A stretch of DNA of 64,000 bases from CALDTK01 sp965213735 (GTDB taxonomy: Bacteria > Bacteroidota > Bacteroidia > Chitinophagales > Saprospiraceae). The notes beneath the pieces were generated by a model. It made no database searches. It worked only from the letters and a program-made list of their open reading frames with translations, and was not told where the DNA came from. The DNA lies in the NCBI GenBank assembly GCA_965213735.1, contig CBDCAB010000006.1, positions 620,001-684,000 on the forward strand, given 5' to 3'. This document shows, piece after piece, positions 49,295 through 57,937 of the stretch. The position numbers were made by a program, and so were the translations under genes. Each line of letters starts with the position of its first letter. Position 1 is the stretch's first letter.

Positions 49295-52200
49295 ATGATC
49301 AAGCTGTACTCACCACAAAGGCTGCGTACGCTTACTGCAGTTCTCGCCACACTACTTGCGTCGAGTTTTGCAGTTGCTCAAACCGTATTTACAGGAGCCG
49401 TTGACAGCAACTGGTTCACTGCCGCCAACTGGTCAAACGGTCTACCCGCTCCAGGCAACAATGCTATCATCCCGGGCGGAGGCACCGTCTCGGTTGATGC
49501 CACGCTCCGTACCGACTTCGAAGTGGCCAACTTTGGCTCGATTAGCTCAACCGCGCAGATTGTAGTGGAGGACCTCTTCAGCAATAGCGGTACCCTCCTC
49601 ACCGATGCTCGCATCAATGTTGAGGACGTGTTCGAGAACTTCGGCGATCTAGAACTCAGCACCAGCGGATCACTCTTCGTGAAGCCCGGCGCCCGGGCGC
49701 GTAGCAATGGCACCATTCTTAACGAAGGGTGGATAGGTTCTAAGGGTGAACTCATCAACGACGGCATCATAGACATCACCTCAGAGGGTGGACTTGCCGT
49801 CTACGATACAGGCTCGCTAGCAAATGCTGGTGTGATAAATCTTGCTGGCTTCTACAACAACCGTAACAATGGCAGCTATACCTCCCCAAGTGGAGGCACT
49901 ATCAATGTTGAAGACGGTGGCAGGCTCAATAACTACGCTGATGCTACGCTCCAAAACGGCGGCATCATCAACGTTGAGGATGGCGGTCGCTTCAACCAAA
50001 AGGCTCGCCTCATCAACTTCCCTGGTCGCATTTTCGTGGCCGGTCTCTTGCAGACCTTCGAAAATAGCGTCACGCGCAGCAACTTCCTCACGATCCAGCC
50101 TGGTGGTGAGCTCGTAGCCATTGAGGCCGACACCTTCGAAATCATCTTTTCGCTCGTCAATGAAGGCACTACAACTGTAGGCACCGATGCACAAGTCAAC
50201 GGCCTCATCGAAAATGCCGCCGGAGCTACTTTTAGCGTACTCGCAGCAGGAAGTCTCGATTTCGTAGCCGGTACCAACCTCAACAATGCCGGCACCTTCA
50301 CCAATGACGGGCTGATTCGCACGGTAGGTATCCTCACCAACGATGGCACCTTTACCAACACGGGCACTATCGTCCAAAACAATGGTGGCACGATCGCCAA
50401 CAACAATCTCTTTACTAATCGCGCCCTGATTGAGAATGTCAATCGGATCATCAACAATGATCGTTTTGTCAATGAGAGTCGCCTCACCAATAATTCGGGT
50501 GGCACGATCGAGAACAATGCCGATTTCCTCAACGCAGTCAATGCACACATTGAGAATCTTTTCCAGATTACCAATCAGGCGACGCTTACCAACCGCGGCT
50601 TCTTTGAGAATGGCGTCAGCCTCTTTAATGAGGCGCTATTTGACAATTATGGCTTCCTCAGCAATGTCGGCGATGTGTTTAATACTGCTGCCGGCACATT
50701 CAACAACTACTCGAGTGGTGTAGTCGATAATAGCGGTGCTGGCATTTTCACCAACGAAGGGATAATCAACAACCAAGGTGAAATAAACAACTTCAACTGC
50801 GGCATTTTCGTCAACAACAACCTCATCCAGAACGACTCCTGGATTACCAACGAAGGCATCTTCTACAATAACGGCACGATCCTCAACAAGCCCATCATGG
50901 GCAGCGGCCCAGTCCTAGCTGAGGGAGGCTCTTCGCCGCTGATTTGCAAGGCGTATACGCAGAAGGTGGACCAAAATGGATTTACGACTGTGTCGGGCAC
51001 ACGCTTCGCCGCAGCTCGCTTCGACAGCTGTCAGGCCATCCAGTACCTCATCGATGGAGAGGAGTCGCAGGACTATACCTGCGCAGATATCGGCACTCAT
51101 CAGGTGACGTTCACTCTCAGAGATCGCCGTGGTAACGAAATCAATTGCAGTACCACCCTCACCATTACGGATGAGTTTGGCCCGCGGATCGATTCCTGCC
51201 CTGCTGATATCACCATCATAGATGTGCCGGAGGAGGATCTTCCGGTAGCTGCTACTTGGACTCCACCAACATTTACCGACAACTGCGACCAGGATATCTC
51301 TGTGGTGGCTTCACACCAGCCGGGCGATTTGTTTCCAGAAGGCTCGACTGTTGTCAGCTACGTCGCCACCGATGATGCTGGCAATGAATTCATCTGCGAA
51401 TTCACAGTCGTAGTTATCGTAGAGCAAGGTTGTGTGCCGAAGAATGATGATGGGCTCATTGCCTACTACAATCTCATCAACGGCAGCACTAAATATGTTA
51501 CTGATCGCGCTGGCTACGGCGAGCCACTCCACATGGAGATCAAGAACCAGTCAGCTGTGAAGTGGATCAACGGCAGCTGTGGCCTTGAGAATACCGCAGG
51601 CGATGGTATCGTGAAGTCTTACGGCGGTGCAACCCAAGTTGGTCGCGCCATTCAAATGACTAACGCGCTGACGCTAGAGGCTTGGGTGCGTCCGAGCAAT
51701 AAGCACCAGGATGGTCCTGCTCGTATCGTCACCTTTAGCGAGAACACCAGCGCCCGCAACTTTACCCTCGGACAAGTTGATGATCGTTACGTATTTAGGC
51801 TCAAGACCACGCACACCAACGGCAACGGCATACCCGACCGTATATCGAGTGCGCATACGGTGAAGCCAGGACAAGACCAGCACATCGTGTTTACCCGTGA
51901 TGCCAATGGTGAGGAGAGGTTCTACATCGACGGTGATCTTCAGTACAGCGGTCACGTTGGCGGCAATCTCAGCAACTGGGGCGTCCACTGCTCCCTTGCA
52001 TTCTTTAATGAGATGACGCTCAACCGTCCTTACAAGGGTGGTCTGAAGAAGGTAGCCATTTATAACCGTGCCTGGTCAGGAGCGGAGGTGGTAGCTAATC
52101 GCGCCTTGGGAGCCTGCGGTTGCGACGACAGTCCACGCGGCAATACCTGTCAGGGTGAGCGAGGCAAGGTCACCTACGAGCGCTTCGAGCATATCGGCGG

Positions 52201-54382
52201 CACAGACTTGCCGTGGCTCTACAAGAATGCCAAGTTTCCTAGCCAACCAGATGTTAGTCTCAAGCTCACTAAGCTCGAAATTCCTTCCAGTGTAGGAAGC
52301 GATTATGGCACTCGCACCCGTGGCTGGATTTATCCTACTCACTCAGGCGATTACCAATTTGCTGTGAGTGGCGATGACGAGGTGAGTCTGTTGCTGAGCC
52401 GTCAGCCCGATAACGCCAGCGGAGCTTATCTGGTAGCCTACCACAATGGCTACACCAGCCCGGGCCAGCTGCACAAGTATTCTACGCAGAAGTCAGGTGT
52501 GTTCCATCTCGAGAAAGACAAAGGCTACTACTTCGAATTCTTCCAGAAGGAAGGCGGCGGAGGCGACCACGGAGCTGTTTACTGGAAGCGTCCAGGCAGC
52601 CACAGCTTTGAAGTCATCGGCTCGCAGTACATCGGTGATATCGAGAATTGCAACGACCAGAATGGAGGCAACGGCAATTGCGTGGCTGCAAAGGGTGGTC
52701 TTCTTCGCGAAGTCTGGAATGGCATCAACTCGAGCGATATCTGGGCGCTAATGCAAGATCCGCGTTACCCAGACAATCCGGACAGTCAAGGTCTGATTGA
52801 AGCCTACTGCGGCCCACGAAACGTTGGTGATGCTTATGGCACCCGCGTGCGCGGCTACATCCATCCTGATGTTACTGGTGATTATAAATTCACAGTGACA
52901 GGCGATAACCAGACCAAGCTGCTGCTTTCTACCGATGCTAGCGTGGCCAACAGCCGCCCCATTGCTGAAGTCCATGGCTGGACGGGCACCCACGAATTTG
53001 ACAAGTACAGCTCACAGAAGTCTGTGACCATTCATCTCGTGGCTGGGGAGCGCTACTACACAGAGTTGCTACACCAGGAAGGTGCAGGTGGTGACTTCTT
53101 TAATGTGTTTTGGCAAACGCCGACAAACAACTCACGCGTCATCGTGCCAGGCTCTAATCTGTCACCCTACGTGGATTGCGATGGTGGCGGTCAGCCAGCA
53201 GTGTGCAATACCAATGTGTTGCTGGTCGTCGGCAACAGCCACCTCAACAACGGAGATGCTGCTGTTAAGAGCCGCCTCCAGCACCTGGGCTACAACGTCA
53301 TGGTCAAAGATGCTCAGTGGGCAAATGCCTCAATGGCGGCTGACAAAGGCTTGGTACTGATTTCTTCTACGGTTTACAGTGGTGACGTCGGATCAAAGTT
53401 CCGCGATGTCGCTGTGCCTGTGCTCACGTGGGAGTCTTACCTCTACGACGATATGCGCATGACGGGCAATTCAGCGGGTCATGACTATGGTTTGTCGCAC
53501 ACCAGCGATGCGATCATTGTCGGCGGTACTGATCAACTTGCTGCGGGTCGCAGTGGCCGTCAGCATCTCTTGACGAATAATCAGGATTTGCAGTATGGCA
53601 AAGTTATGGGCTCAGAAGCACGCGTAATTGCTCACGCTCCTGCTGATCCTTGGATGGCTTCGATCTTTGCTTATGATCAAGGAGCTCAGATGGCAGGTGG
53701 ATTGCGTGCTCCAGCGGTGCGGATTGGGTTTTACCTCAACAACGAATCTGCCGCGAGTTGGACCAACTATGGTGAGGCGTTGTTCGATGCAGCTGTCCGC
53801 TATGCTACCAATTGCACGGGCAATGAAACAGCTCGCTTGAGCAGTGACGTGCTCACACTCGATGCTGCGCAGCGCATCAATAGTGTCGACTTGAAGTGGA
53901 CCAGCAATACCGCCTTTAAGAACGACTACTTTCTGGTTGAGCGCTCGGCAGATGACGTGAATTACTACGTCATTGATGAAGTGCCTGCAAGCGGTAGTGG
54001 TGACGCCTTTTACAACTTCACCTATGAGGATACTGCTCCTGAGGCGGGTGAGAATTACTACCGCATCACAGCTGTATTCACCAACGGCGACGATAAGCAA
54101 TCGGAGCTGCGTCTAGTCACCTTTGCGGACATGGGCGAGGTAGCGATTTTCCCTAATCCCGCCTCTGATCGTGTGACGGTCTCGCTTGAAGGTTTTGAGG
54201 ATCGCACAGTTGAGCTTCATATTTCCGATGCACTCGGACGCACCCTCTCTTCACGTATTCTTGACGGCAATCAAGGGCTCACAACACTCGACGTGAGTGG
54301 GCTGCCTGCTGGCTGGTACAACCTCACCTTGCGTGCGGGTGGCTACCAGTCCACGCAGAAGCTGATGGTTACGGGCAACTAA
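49295..54382 (+). CDS. Giant T9SS type A surface protein with HYR, LamG and two PA14 domains
   Basis: 1695 residues. Signal peptide (TLTAVLATLLASSFAVAQ); a W-x3-NW-x2-G-LP module (FTAANWSNGLPAPGNN) and about 500 residues of Asn/Gly-rich short repeats (NxGxI/F, NN, NEG), probably a parallel beta-helix. Then follow an HYR-like domain (about 628-708), a LamG-like lectin domain (about 718-942), PA14 domains (about 952-1118 and 1130-1292), a flavodoxin/GATase-like domain (VLLVVGNSHLNNGDAAVKSRLQHLGYNV, about 1303-1507), an FN3-like domain and a type A sorting domain (VAIFPNPASDRVTVSL ... GLPAGWYNLTLRAGG). This points to a carbohydrate-binding adhesin. ATG 49295 places the signal peptide properly. 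Confidence 0.9.
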   Translation: MIKLYSPQRLRTLTAVLATLLASSFAVAQTVFTGAVDSNWFTAANWSNGLPAPGNNAIIPGGGTVSVDATLRTDFEVANFGSISSTAQIVVEDLFSNSGTLLTDARINVEDVFENFGDLELSTSGSLFVKPGARARSNGTILNEGWIGSKGELINDGIIDITSEGGLAVYDTGSLANAGVINLAGFYNNRNNGSYTSPSGGTINVEDGGRLNNYADATLQNGGIINVEDGGRFNQKARLINFPGRIFVAGLLQTFENSVTRSNFLTIQPGGELVAIEADTFEIIFSLVNEGTTTVGTDAQVNGLIENAAGATFSVLAAGSLDFVAGTNLNNAGTFTNDGLIRTVGILTNDGTFTNTGTIVQNNGGTIANNNLFTNRALIENVNRIINNDRFVNESRLTNNSGGTIENNADFLNAVNAHIENLFQITNQATLTNRGFFENGVSLFNEALFDNYGFLSNVGDVFNTAAGTFNNYSSGVVDNSGAGIFTNEGIINNQGEINNFNCGIFVNNNLIQNDSWITNEGIFYNNGTILNKPIMGSGPVLAEGGSSPLICKAYTQKVDQNGFTTVSGTRFAAARFDSCQAIQYLIDGEESQDYTCADIGTHQVTFTLRDRRGNEINCSTTLTITDEFGPRIDSCPADITIIDVPEEDLPVAATWTPPTFTDNCDQDISVVASHQPGDLFPEGSTVVSYVATDDAGNEFICEFTVVVIVEQGCVPKNDDGLIAYYNLINGSTKYVTDRAGYGEPLHMEIKNQSAVKWINGSCGLENTAGDGIVKSYGGATQVGRAIQMTNALTLEAWVRPSNKHQDGPARIVTFSENTSARNFTLGQVDDRYVFRLKTTHTNGNGIPDRISSAHTVKPGQDQHIVFTRDANGEERFYIDGDLQYSGHVGGNLSNWGVHCSLAFFNEMTLNRPYKGGLKKVAIYNRAWSGAEVVANRALGACGCDDSPRGNTCQGERGKVTYERFEHIGGTDLPWLYKNAKFPSQPDVSLKLTKLEIPSSVGSDYGTRTRGWIYPTHSGDYQFAVSGDDEVSLLLSRQPDNASGAYLVAYHNGYTSPGQLHKYSTQKSGVFHLEKDKGYYFEFFQKEGGGGDHGAVYWKRPGSHSFEVIGSQYIGDIENCNDQNGGNGNCVAAKGGLLREVWNGINSSDIWALMQDPRYPDNPDSQGLIEAYCGPRNVGDAYGTRVRGYIHPDVTGDYKFTVTGDNQTKLLLSTDASVANSRPIAEVHGWTGTHEFDKYSSQKSVTIHLVAGERYYTELLHQEGAGGDFFNVFWQTPTNNSRVIVPGSNLSPYVDCDGGGQPAVCNTNVLLVVGNSHLNNGDAAVKSRLQHLGYNVMVKDAQWANASMAADKGLVLISSTVYSGDVGSKFRDVAVPVLTWESYLYDDMRMTGNSAGHDYGLSHTSDAIIVGGTDQLAAGRSGRQHLLTNNQDLQYGKVMGSEARVIAHAPADPWMASIFAYDQGAQMAGGLRAPAVRIGFYLNNESAASWTNYGEALFDAAVRYATNCTGNETARLSSDVLTLDAAQRINSVDLKWTSNTAFKNDYFLVERSADDVNYYVIDEVPASGSGDAFYNFTYEDTAPEAGENYYRITAVFTNGDDKQSELRLVTFADMGEVAIFPNPASDRVTVSLEGFEDRTVELHISDALGRTLSSRILDGNQGLTTLDVSGLPAGWYNLTLRAGGYQSTQKLMVTGN

Positions 54383-54425
54383 CTCTGCGTGAGCTATCGC
54401 ACGTGTAGAGAAGTGTGATTTTTGA

Positions 54426-54461
54426 TTGGGCCACCTCATGTTTGGGGTGGCCCAAATTTTT
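54426..54461 (+). terminator. Intrinsic terminator of the giant T9SS gene
   Basis: TTGGGCCACC (54426-54435) pairs with GGTGGCCCAA (54446-54455), followed by ATTTTT. Located 44 nt after the stop. Confidence 0.85.
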
Positions 54462-54483
54462 AAAGATTTGCTAATCAGCCTCA

Positions 54484-54504
54484 GTTTTCGCCTTTCGGCA
54501 AAAC
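54484..54504. repeat. Mini-hairpin copy within an inverted repeat before SRP RNA
   Basis: GTTTT-C-GCC-TTTC-GGC-AAAAC. The minus strand at 54491-54504 is exact form B (GTTTTG-CC-GAAA-GG). The added GTTTT arm makes a near-symmetric hairpin. It lies where the -33 region of the SRP RNA promoter would be. Confidence 0.8.
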
Positions 54505-54513
54505 CTATTGGTG

Positions 54514-54521
54514 TACATTTG
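54514..54521 (+). promoter_or_regulatory. -7 element TACATTTG of the SRP RNA gene
   Basis: An exact TAnnTTTG, 5 nt before the predicted RNA 5' end at 54527. Confidence 0.7.
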
Positions 54522-54526
54522 CCCTC

Positions 54527-54620
54527 GGTGGGCGCCATACGGCCAGCTCCCTTTGAATCCCCCAGGGCAGAAATGCAGCAAGGGTATTAGGTTGAGCGGC
54601 GTGTAGGGTTGCTCACCACC
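54527..54620 (+). ncRNA. ffs: Small signal recognition particle RNA (4.5S type)
   Basis: About 94 nt. The ends GGTGGGC (54527-54533) and GCTCACC (54611-54617) pair along their length. The apical helix-8 region CCCAGGGCAGAAATGCAGCAAGGG has the asymmetric loop with AGCA and the opposite G-rich strand that binds Ffh. A T-run (54621-54626) terminates it, and an exact -7 element precedes it. It would guide inner-membrane protein targeting with Ffh and FtsY. Confidence 0.85.
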
Positions 54621-54624
54621 TTTT

Positions 54625-55245
54625 TTACTCCCACACGCCTTTACCTTCTCGCAGAAGTTGTAAGCTGCCAGAGGTGGCATCGAGTACAGTTGAGGGCATA
54701 TTGCCTCCTGCACCTGCATCTATAATTACATCGACGAGCTTTTCGTAGTGTTCTACGATATCTTCTATGTCGGTGGGATATTCGATGATATCATCCTCCT
54801 GGTCATCCCACTTTAGACTAGTGGTGAGAAGAGGCTCACCGAGCAGATCGACGAGCATATTAGTTACTTCATTGGCAGGCACCCGGATGCCGATCGTTTT
54901 CTTCCTGTTTTTGAAGATTTTCGGAAGTCGGTTGTTGCCATTGAGGATGATGGTATAGGGTCCTGGTAGCAATCTTTTTAATTCTCGAAAGATGTGGTTG
55001 TCGAGTTGTGCAGCAAAGTCGCTGAGTTGACTGAGGTCATTGCAGATGATGGACAGGTTGGCTTTCGCTGGGTCGAGCCCTCTGAGGCGGCAAATTTTCT
55101 CGACAGCTCCTTGCTGGCCAATTGCGCAGCCGAGCGCGTAGACGGTGTCAGTAGGATAAATCATCGTGCCGCCGTTGCGGATGATGTCGACTGCTTGTTC
55201 GAGTTTGCGTCGGGGCGGATTATCCGGATGGACGTGGAGGCGCAT
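54625..55245 (-). CDS. Sua5/YciO/YrdC family protein
   Basis: 206 residues of the YrdC fold (L-threonylcarbamoyladenylate synthase family). GGTMIYPTDTVYALGCAI, KAKANLSIICNDLSQLSDFA-type KANLSII, RLLPGPYTIILNG and TIGIRVPANEV match YciO more than TsaC: the KANLSIICND stretch and the EDIVEHYEKLVDVIIDAG end are YciO-like. It may make threonylcarbamoyl-AMP for tRNA t6A or be the YciO paralogue. It is convergent with the SRP RNA gene, ending inside that gene's T-run. Confidence 0.88.
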   Translation of the reverse strand: MRLHVHPDNPPRRKLEQAVDIIRNGGTMIYPTDTVYALGCAIGQQGAVEKICRLRGLDPAKANLSIICNDLSQLSDFAAQLDNHIFRELKRLLPGPYTIILNGNNRLPKIFKNRKKTIGIRVPANEVTNMLVDLLGEPLLTTSLKWDDQEDDIIEYPTDIEDIVEHYEKLVDVIIDAGAGGNMPSTVLDATSGSLQLLREGKGVWE

Positions 55246-55334
55246 GAAACTTCAACTTGTAGTTTGCAAGGTGGGGTAGAAAGTTGAAATGTATAGGGGC
55301 TTTTTGGTGCTGGGTGCTGGGTGCTGGAGGATCG

Positions 55335-56090
55335 TATCGCAAGGGTCGCAAAGGGAGGACGCAAGGGGGGCGGCTTCGCCGGTTTTTGCTTCGCTGTTTT
55401 TTAAGCTTCGCTTGTTTTTTTGCTTCGCCGTTTTTGCTGTTTGGGGGGCTGTGCTGGAGGGAACGGTGTCGCAAGGGTCGCAAAGGGAGGACGCAAGGGG
55501 GGCGGCTTCGCCGGTTTTTGCTTCGCTGTTTTTTAAGCTTCGCTTGTTTTTTTGCTTCGCCGTTTTTGCTGTTTGGGGGGCTGTGCTTGTGGCTGTTGGG
55601 ATGAGATGATATCGCAAGGTTCGCAAAGGGTATCGCAAGGGGGGCGGCTTCGCCGGTTTTGGCTCCGCTGTTTTTTAAGCTTCGCTTGTTTTTTGGCTGC
55701 GCCGTTTTTGCTGTTTGGGGGGCTGTGCTGGGGGCTGTGCTGGAGGGAATGGTATCGCAAGGTTCGCAAAGGGTATCGCAAGGGGGGCGGCTTCGCCGGT
55801 TTTTGCTTCGCTGTTTTTTAAGCTTCGCTTGTTTCTTTTGCTTCGCCGTTTTTGCTGTTTGGTGGGCTGTTCTTGTGGCTGTTGGGATGAGATGGTATCG
55901 CAAGGTTCGCAAAGGGAGGATGCAAGGGGGGCGGCTTCGCTGGTTTTTGCTTCGCTATTTTTTAAGCTTCGCTTGTTTTTTTGCTTCGCCGTTTTTGCTG
56001 TTTGGGGGGCTGTGCTGGGGGCTGTTCTGGAGGGAATGGTATCGCAAGGTTCGCAAAGGGAGGTCGCAAGGGGGGCAGAGGTGGCTGAGT
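55335..56090 (-). repeat. 143-bp tandem repeat array, six units
   Basis: Unit starts (TATCGCAAGG or TGTCGCAAGG) are at 55335, 55467, 55610, 55753, 55896 and 56040: spacings 132, 143, 143, 143, 144. Each unit runs CGCAAGG...GGGGCGGCTTCGCCGG, TTTTTGCTTCGCTG, TTTTTTAAGCTTCGCTTG, TTTTTTTGCTTCGCCG, TTTTTGCTGTTTGGGGGGCTG; the last is truncated. GCTTCGC (GCGAAGC) is the recurrent core. The family also occurs at 19582-19890 in the other orientation. Confidence 0.9.
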
Positions 56091-56102
56091 AATTGCTGCT
56101 GG

Positions 56103-56126
56103 CCTGACCGCAATGATGTGGTCAGG
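56103..56126. repeat. CCTGACC-type palindrome, copy 2
   Basis: CCTGACC, 10-nt centre, GGTCAGG; the second member of the family at 583-604. Followed by a GGGGGCTGGGTGCTGGG tract. Confidence 0.7.
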
Positions 56127-56268
56127 CTGGGGGCTGGGTGCTGGGCGGTGAGAGTAGACGTCGTTTTACCGAGCTATACCAATAGAAATGTATTTGCCTG
56201 CCGCAAATCACGATGGGGGGTAGGACGACGTCGGCAGAGCTGACCACTGCGAGCTCGCCTGAAACGAT

Positions 56269-56284
56269 GCGGGCTAAAGCCCGC
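56269..56284. repeat. GCGGGCTAAAGCCCGC stem-loop
   Basis: A 6-bp stem with a 4-nt loop just downstream of the small secreted-protein gene on the minus strand. Confidence 0.6.
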
Positions 56285-56309
56285 GCAACCGGACTGCTGG
56301 ATGCGGATT

Positions 56310-56609
56310 CTACCACCCCGGTTTTTGCTCCTTCCGGTTTACTTCCTCCAGCGTCCCCAGCCGCATTCGCAGTGGGATGCGCTTGCGATCGAGGGCATCA
56401 TCGAAGCGACAGAAGAAAGCCCGTGGATGCGGCTGAATACGAGTACCACTTTCAGCAGCTCGAGTAGGCTGAGGCTGCAACATCAGCGCGCGCAATTCCA
56501 TAGCTGGGGCCAATGCAAAACTGTCAGGCTGTAGAGGGTCAATGACTGGTGACTGAGCTGCTGCAACACTTGAACTCCAAATTGCACAGAGTAGCAATAG
56601 CTTATTCAT
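56310..56609 (-). CDS. Small secreted protein with conserved RMRLGTLEEVNRKE tail
   Basis: 99 residues. ATG 56609 overlaps the stop of the upstream methyltransferase by 8 nt (ATGAATAA), so translation is probably coupled. A signal peptide (MNKLLLLCAIWSSSVAAAQ) is followed by a low-complexity middle and the C-terminal HPRAFFCRFDDALDRKRIPLRMRLGTLEEVNRKE. That tail resembles small Bacteroidota exported proteins with FFCR...FRLG-type ends that I cannot name. A longer frame (to 56777) lies wholly inside the methyltransferase and is rejected. Confidence 0.7.
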   Translation of the reverse strand: MNKLLLLCAIWSSSVAAAQSPVIDPLQPDSFALAPAMELRALMLQPQPTRAAESGTRIQPHPRAFFCRFDDALDRKRIPLRMRLGTLEEVNRKEQKPGW

Positions 56610-57804
56610 AATCATCAGCGTATCCATCGTGCCCCTCCTGTTGTATGGTTTGCGTCTCTTCACGCGGGGTGCGCTTAGAGCCAGCATATAATTCAATGTG
56701 CCACAGCTCAACGGGTATTCCTCCGTTGTCCATAGTAATCTTCCGTTTTGGCGGAAGCCCAATAGCATGCAAGCCATCGATAAAGCCAGAGACTATCCAT
56801 GCATTCCATCCCGCCCAGTAATGCTTGAGAGCACTTCCCACCTCACGGTACCATTGCTCTCCCGTCTCCACAGGCAGCCTTTCATCATAGGGGGGATTCA
56901 TGATCAGCATGCCTGCTGCCTGCGGTGCGCTCACATCGAAAAAACTCGCCTCATGAAGTTCGATGCGATTATTTAAGCCAGCCTCACGAATGTTTCGATC
57001 TGCATAGCGCATCGCGCGCCGCTCAATATCGGAGGCAATAATTGGTGCGATTGGTCCCCGATGTACCCGGGAGATTGCCTGCTGCCGCACAATGGTCCAG
57101 GTAGCTTTGTCGAACTCGGGCCAATTCATGAAAGCAAACCACTGGCGCTCGATCTGCGAAGGAATATTGAGCGCCATGCGCGCTGCTTCTACAGCAAAAG
57201 TGCCACTGCCACACATTGGGTCGACCAAGGGAGTAGTGGCCTTGTAACCAGCGACGAGCAGAATTCCCGCAGCTAAGACCTCATTAATCGGAGCTTCGAG
57301 GGTGCGCAATCGGTAGCCGCGCTTGAAGAGCGGATCGCCTGTAGAATCTAACCAGAGACTGCCCTCGCCGCGATGGACATAGGTATGGACCCGAAGATCA
57401 GGGCGATCACGATCAACGTTCGGGCGGTGATCCCCCCGCCGCAGCTTATCCACGATTGCATCCTTGGTTTTGAGCGAAACGATCATCGAGTTGTCGACCC
57501 AATCAGATTCGCCAACTGTGCTGGTGACCCACATGGTGCCGTTGACCTCGAGGTGGCGCGACCAGTCGTAATCGCCGACGCTGTGGTAAAGTGCATCGGG
57601 AGTCGAAGCATCGATATCTGCTAGGTGGCGGTATACCCGCAGACCTGTGCGCAACTCGAGATTGGCCCGATAAACGAGGCGCTCGCTCCCGCTGCAGATG
57701 ACACCTCGGCCTACGCGCTGGATATCACTAGCGCCAAGCGCAAGAAGCTCCCTGGCGAGCACCTCCTCCAGCCCAACAAAGGTCTTGATCAAGTATTTTG
57801 TCAC
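56602..57804 (-). CDS. THUMP-domain class I rRNA methyltransferase (RlmL-like)
   Basis: 400 residues. An N-terminal THUMP/ferredoxin-like RNA-binding part (LIKTFVGLEEVLARELLALGASDIQRVGRGVICSG) and a SAM-dependent methyltransferase core: LVDPMCGSGTFAVEAA (motif I), ASDIERRAMRYADRN, and catalytic MNPPYDER. It corresponds to the N-terminal half of E. coli RlmKL, which makes m2G2445 in 23S rRNA. TACTTTCG (57809-57816) stands 4 nt before the GTG start. Confidence 0.92.
   Translation of the reverse strand: MTKYLIKTFVGLEEVLARELLALGASDIQRVGRGVICSGSERLVYRANLELRTGLRVYRHLADIDASTPDALYHSVGDYDWSRHLEVNGTMWVTSTVGESDWVDNSMIVSLKTKDAIVDKLRRGDHRPNVDRDRPDLRVHTYVHRGEGSLWLDSTGDPLFKRGYRLRTLEAPINEVLAAGILLVAGYKATTPLVDPMCGSGTFAVEAARMALNIPSQIERQWFAFMNWPEFDKATWTIVRQQAISRVHRGPIAPIIASDIERRAMRYADRNIREAGLNNRIELHEASFFDVSAPQAAGMLIMNPPYDERLPVETGEQWYREVGSALKHYWAGWNAWIVSGFIDGLHAIGLPPKRKITMDNGGIPVELWHIELYAGSKRTPREETQTIQQEGHDGYADDYE
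56745..56758 (+). repeat. GNAA mini-hairpin, GGAA loop
   Basis: GTTTTG-GC-GGAA-GC, antisense to the methyltransferase gene, read as L-P-P-K-R. Confidence 0.65.
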
Positions 57805-57808
57805 TCCG

Positions 57809-57816
57809 CGAAAGTA
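57809..57816 (-). promoter_or_regulatory. -7 element TACTTTCG, leaderless arrangement
   Basis: Four nt before the GTG of the methyltransferase gene at 57804. Confidence 0.5.
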
Positions 57817-57852
57817 GGGTAAGCACAGCCTACCTGAGGCTGCAAAGACTGA

Positions 57853-57882
57853 AAAGCCCCGGCTACACTGGTGCCGAGGCTT
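57853..57882 (-). terminator. Stem-loop terminator of the two-component operon
   Basis: On the minus strand AAGCCTCGGC and GCCGGGGCTT form an 11-nt-class stem with one mismatch and a short loop, followed by TTTC. It lies 56 nt after the response-regulator stop. Confidence 0.65.
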
Positions 57883-57937
57883 CCCACAATTATGAATCTT
57901 AGCCTACGCACGGGCAGGCAGTGAAATGAGACGTGGC

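Larger units (their letters stand above)
55246..56309. other. Gene-free repeat region
   Basis: More than 1 kb with no credible gene. It is mostly the 143-bp tandem array listed next, then a CCTGACC palindrome and a GCGGGC stem-loop. Long frames here encode only repeated K/Q/R-rich or F/C-rich peptides in several frames at once. Confidence 0.75.

Noticed and set aside
55220..55912. 230-residue K/Q/R-rich frame and others across the 143-bp array
   Set aside because: Low-complexity translation of a DNA repeat; the 143- and 144-bp periods are not multiples of three.
55335..56090. CRISPR array
   Set aside because: Units are about 143 bp and repeated throughout, with no short constant repeats, unique spacers or cas genes.
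56610..56777. N-terminal extension of the small secreted protein
   Set aside because: Lies entirely inside the methyltransferase coding region and would bury the signal peptide.
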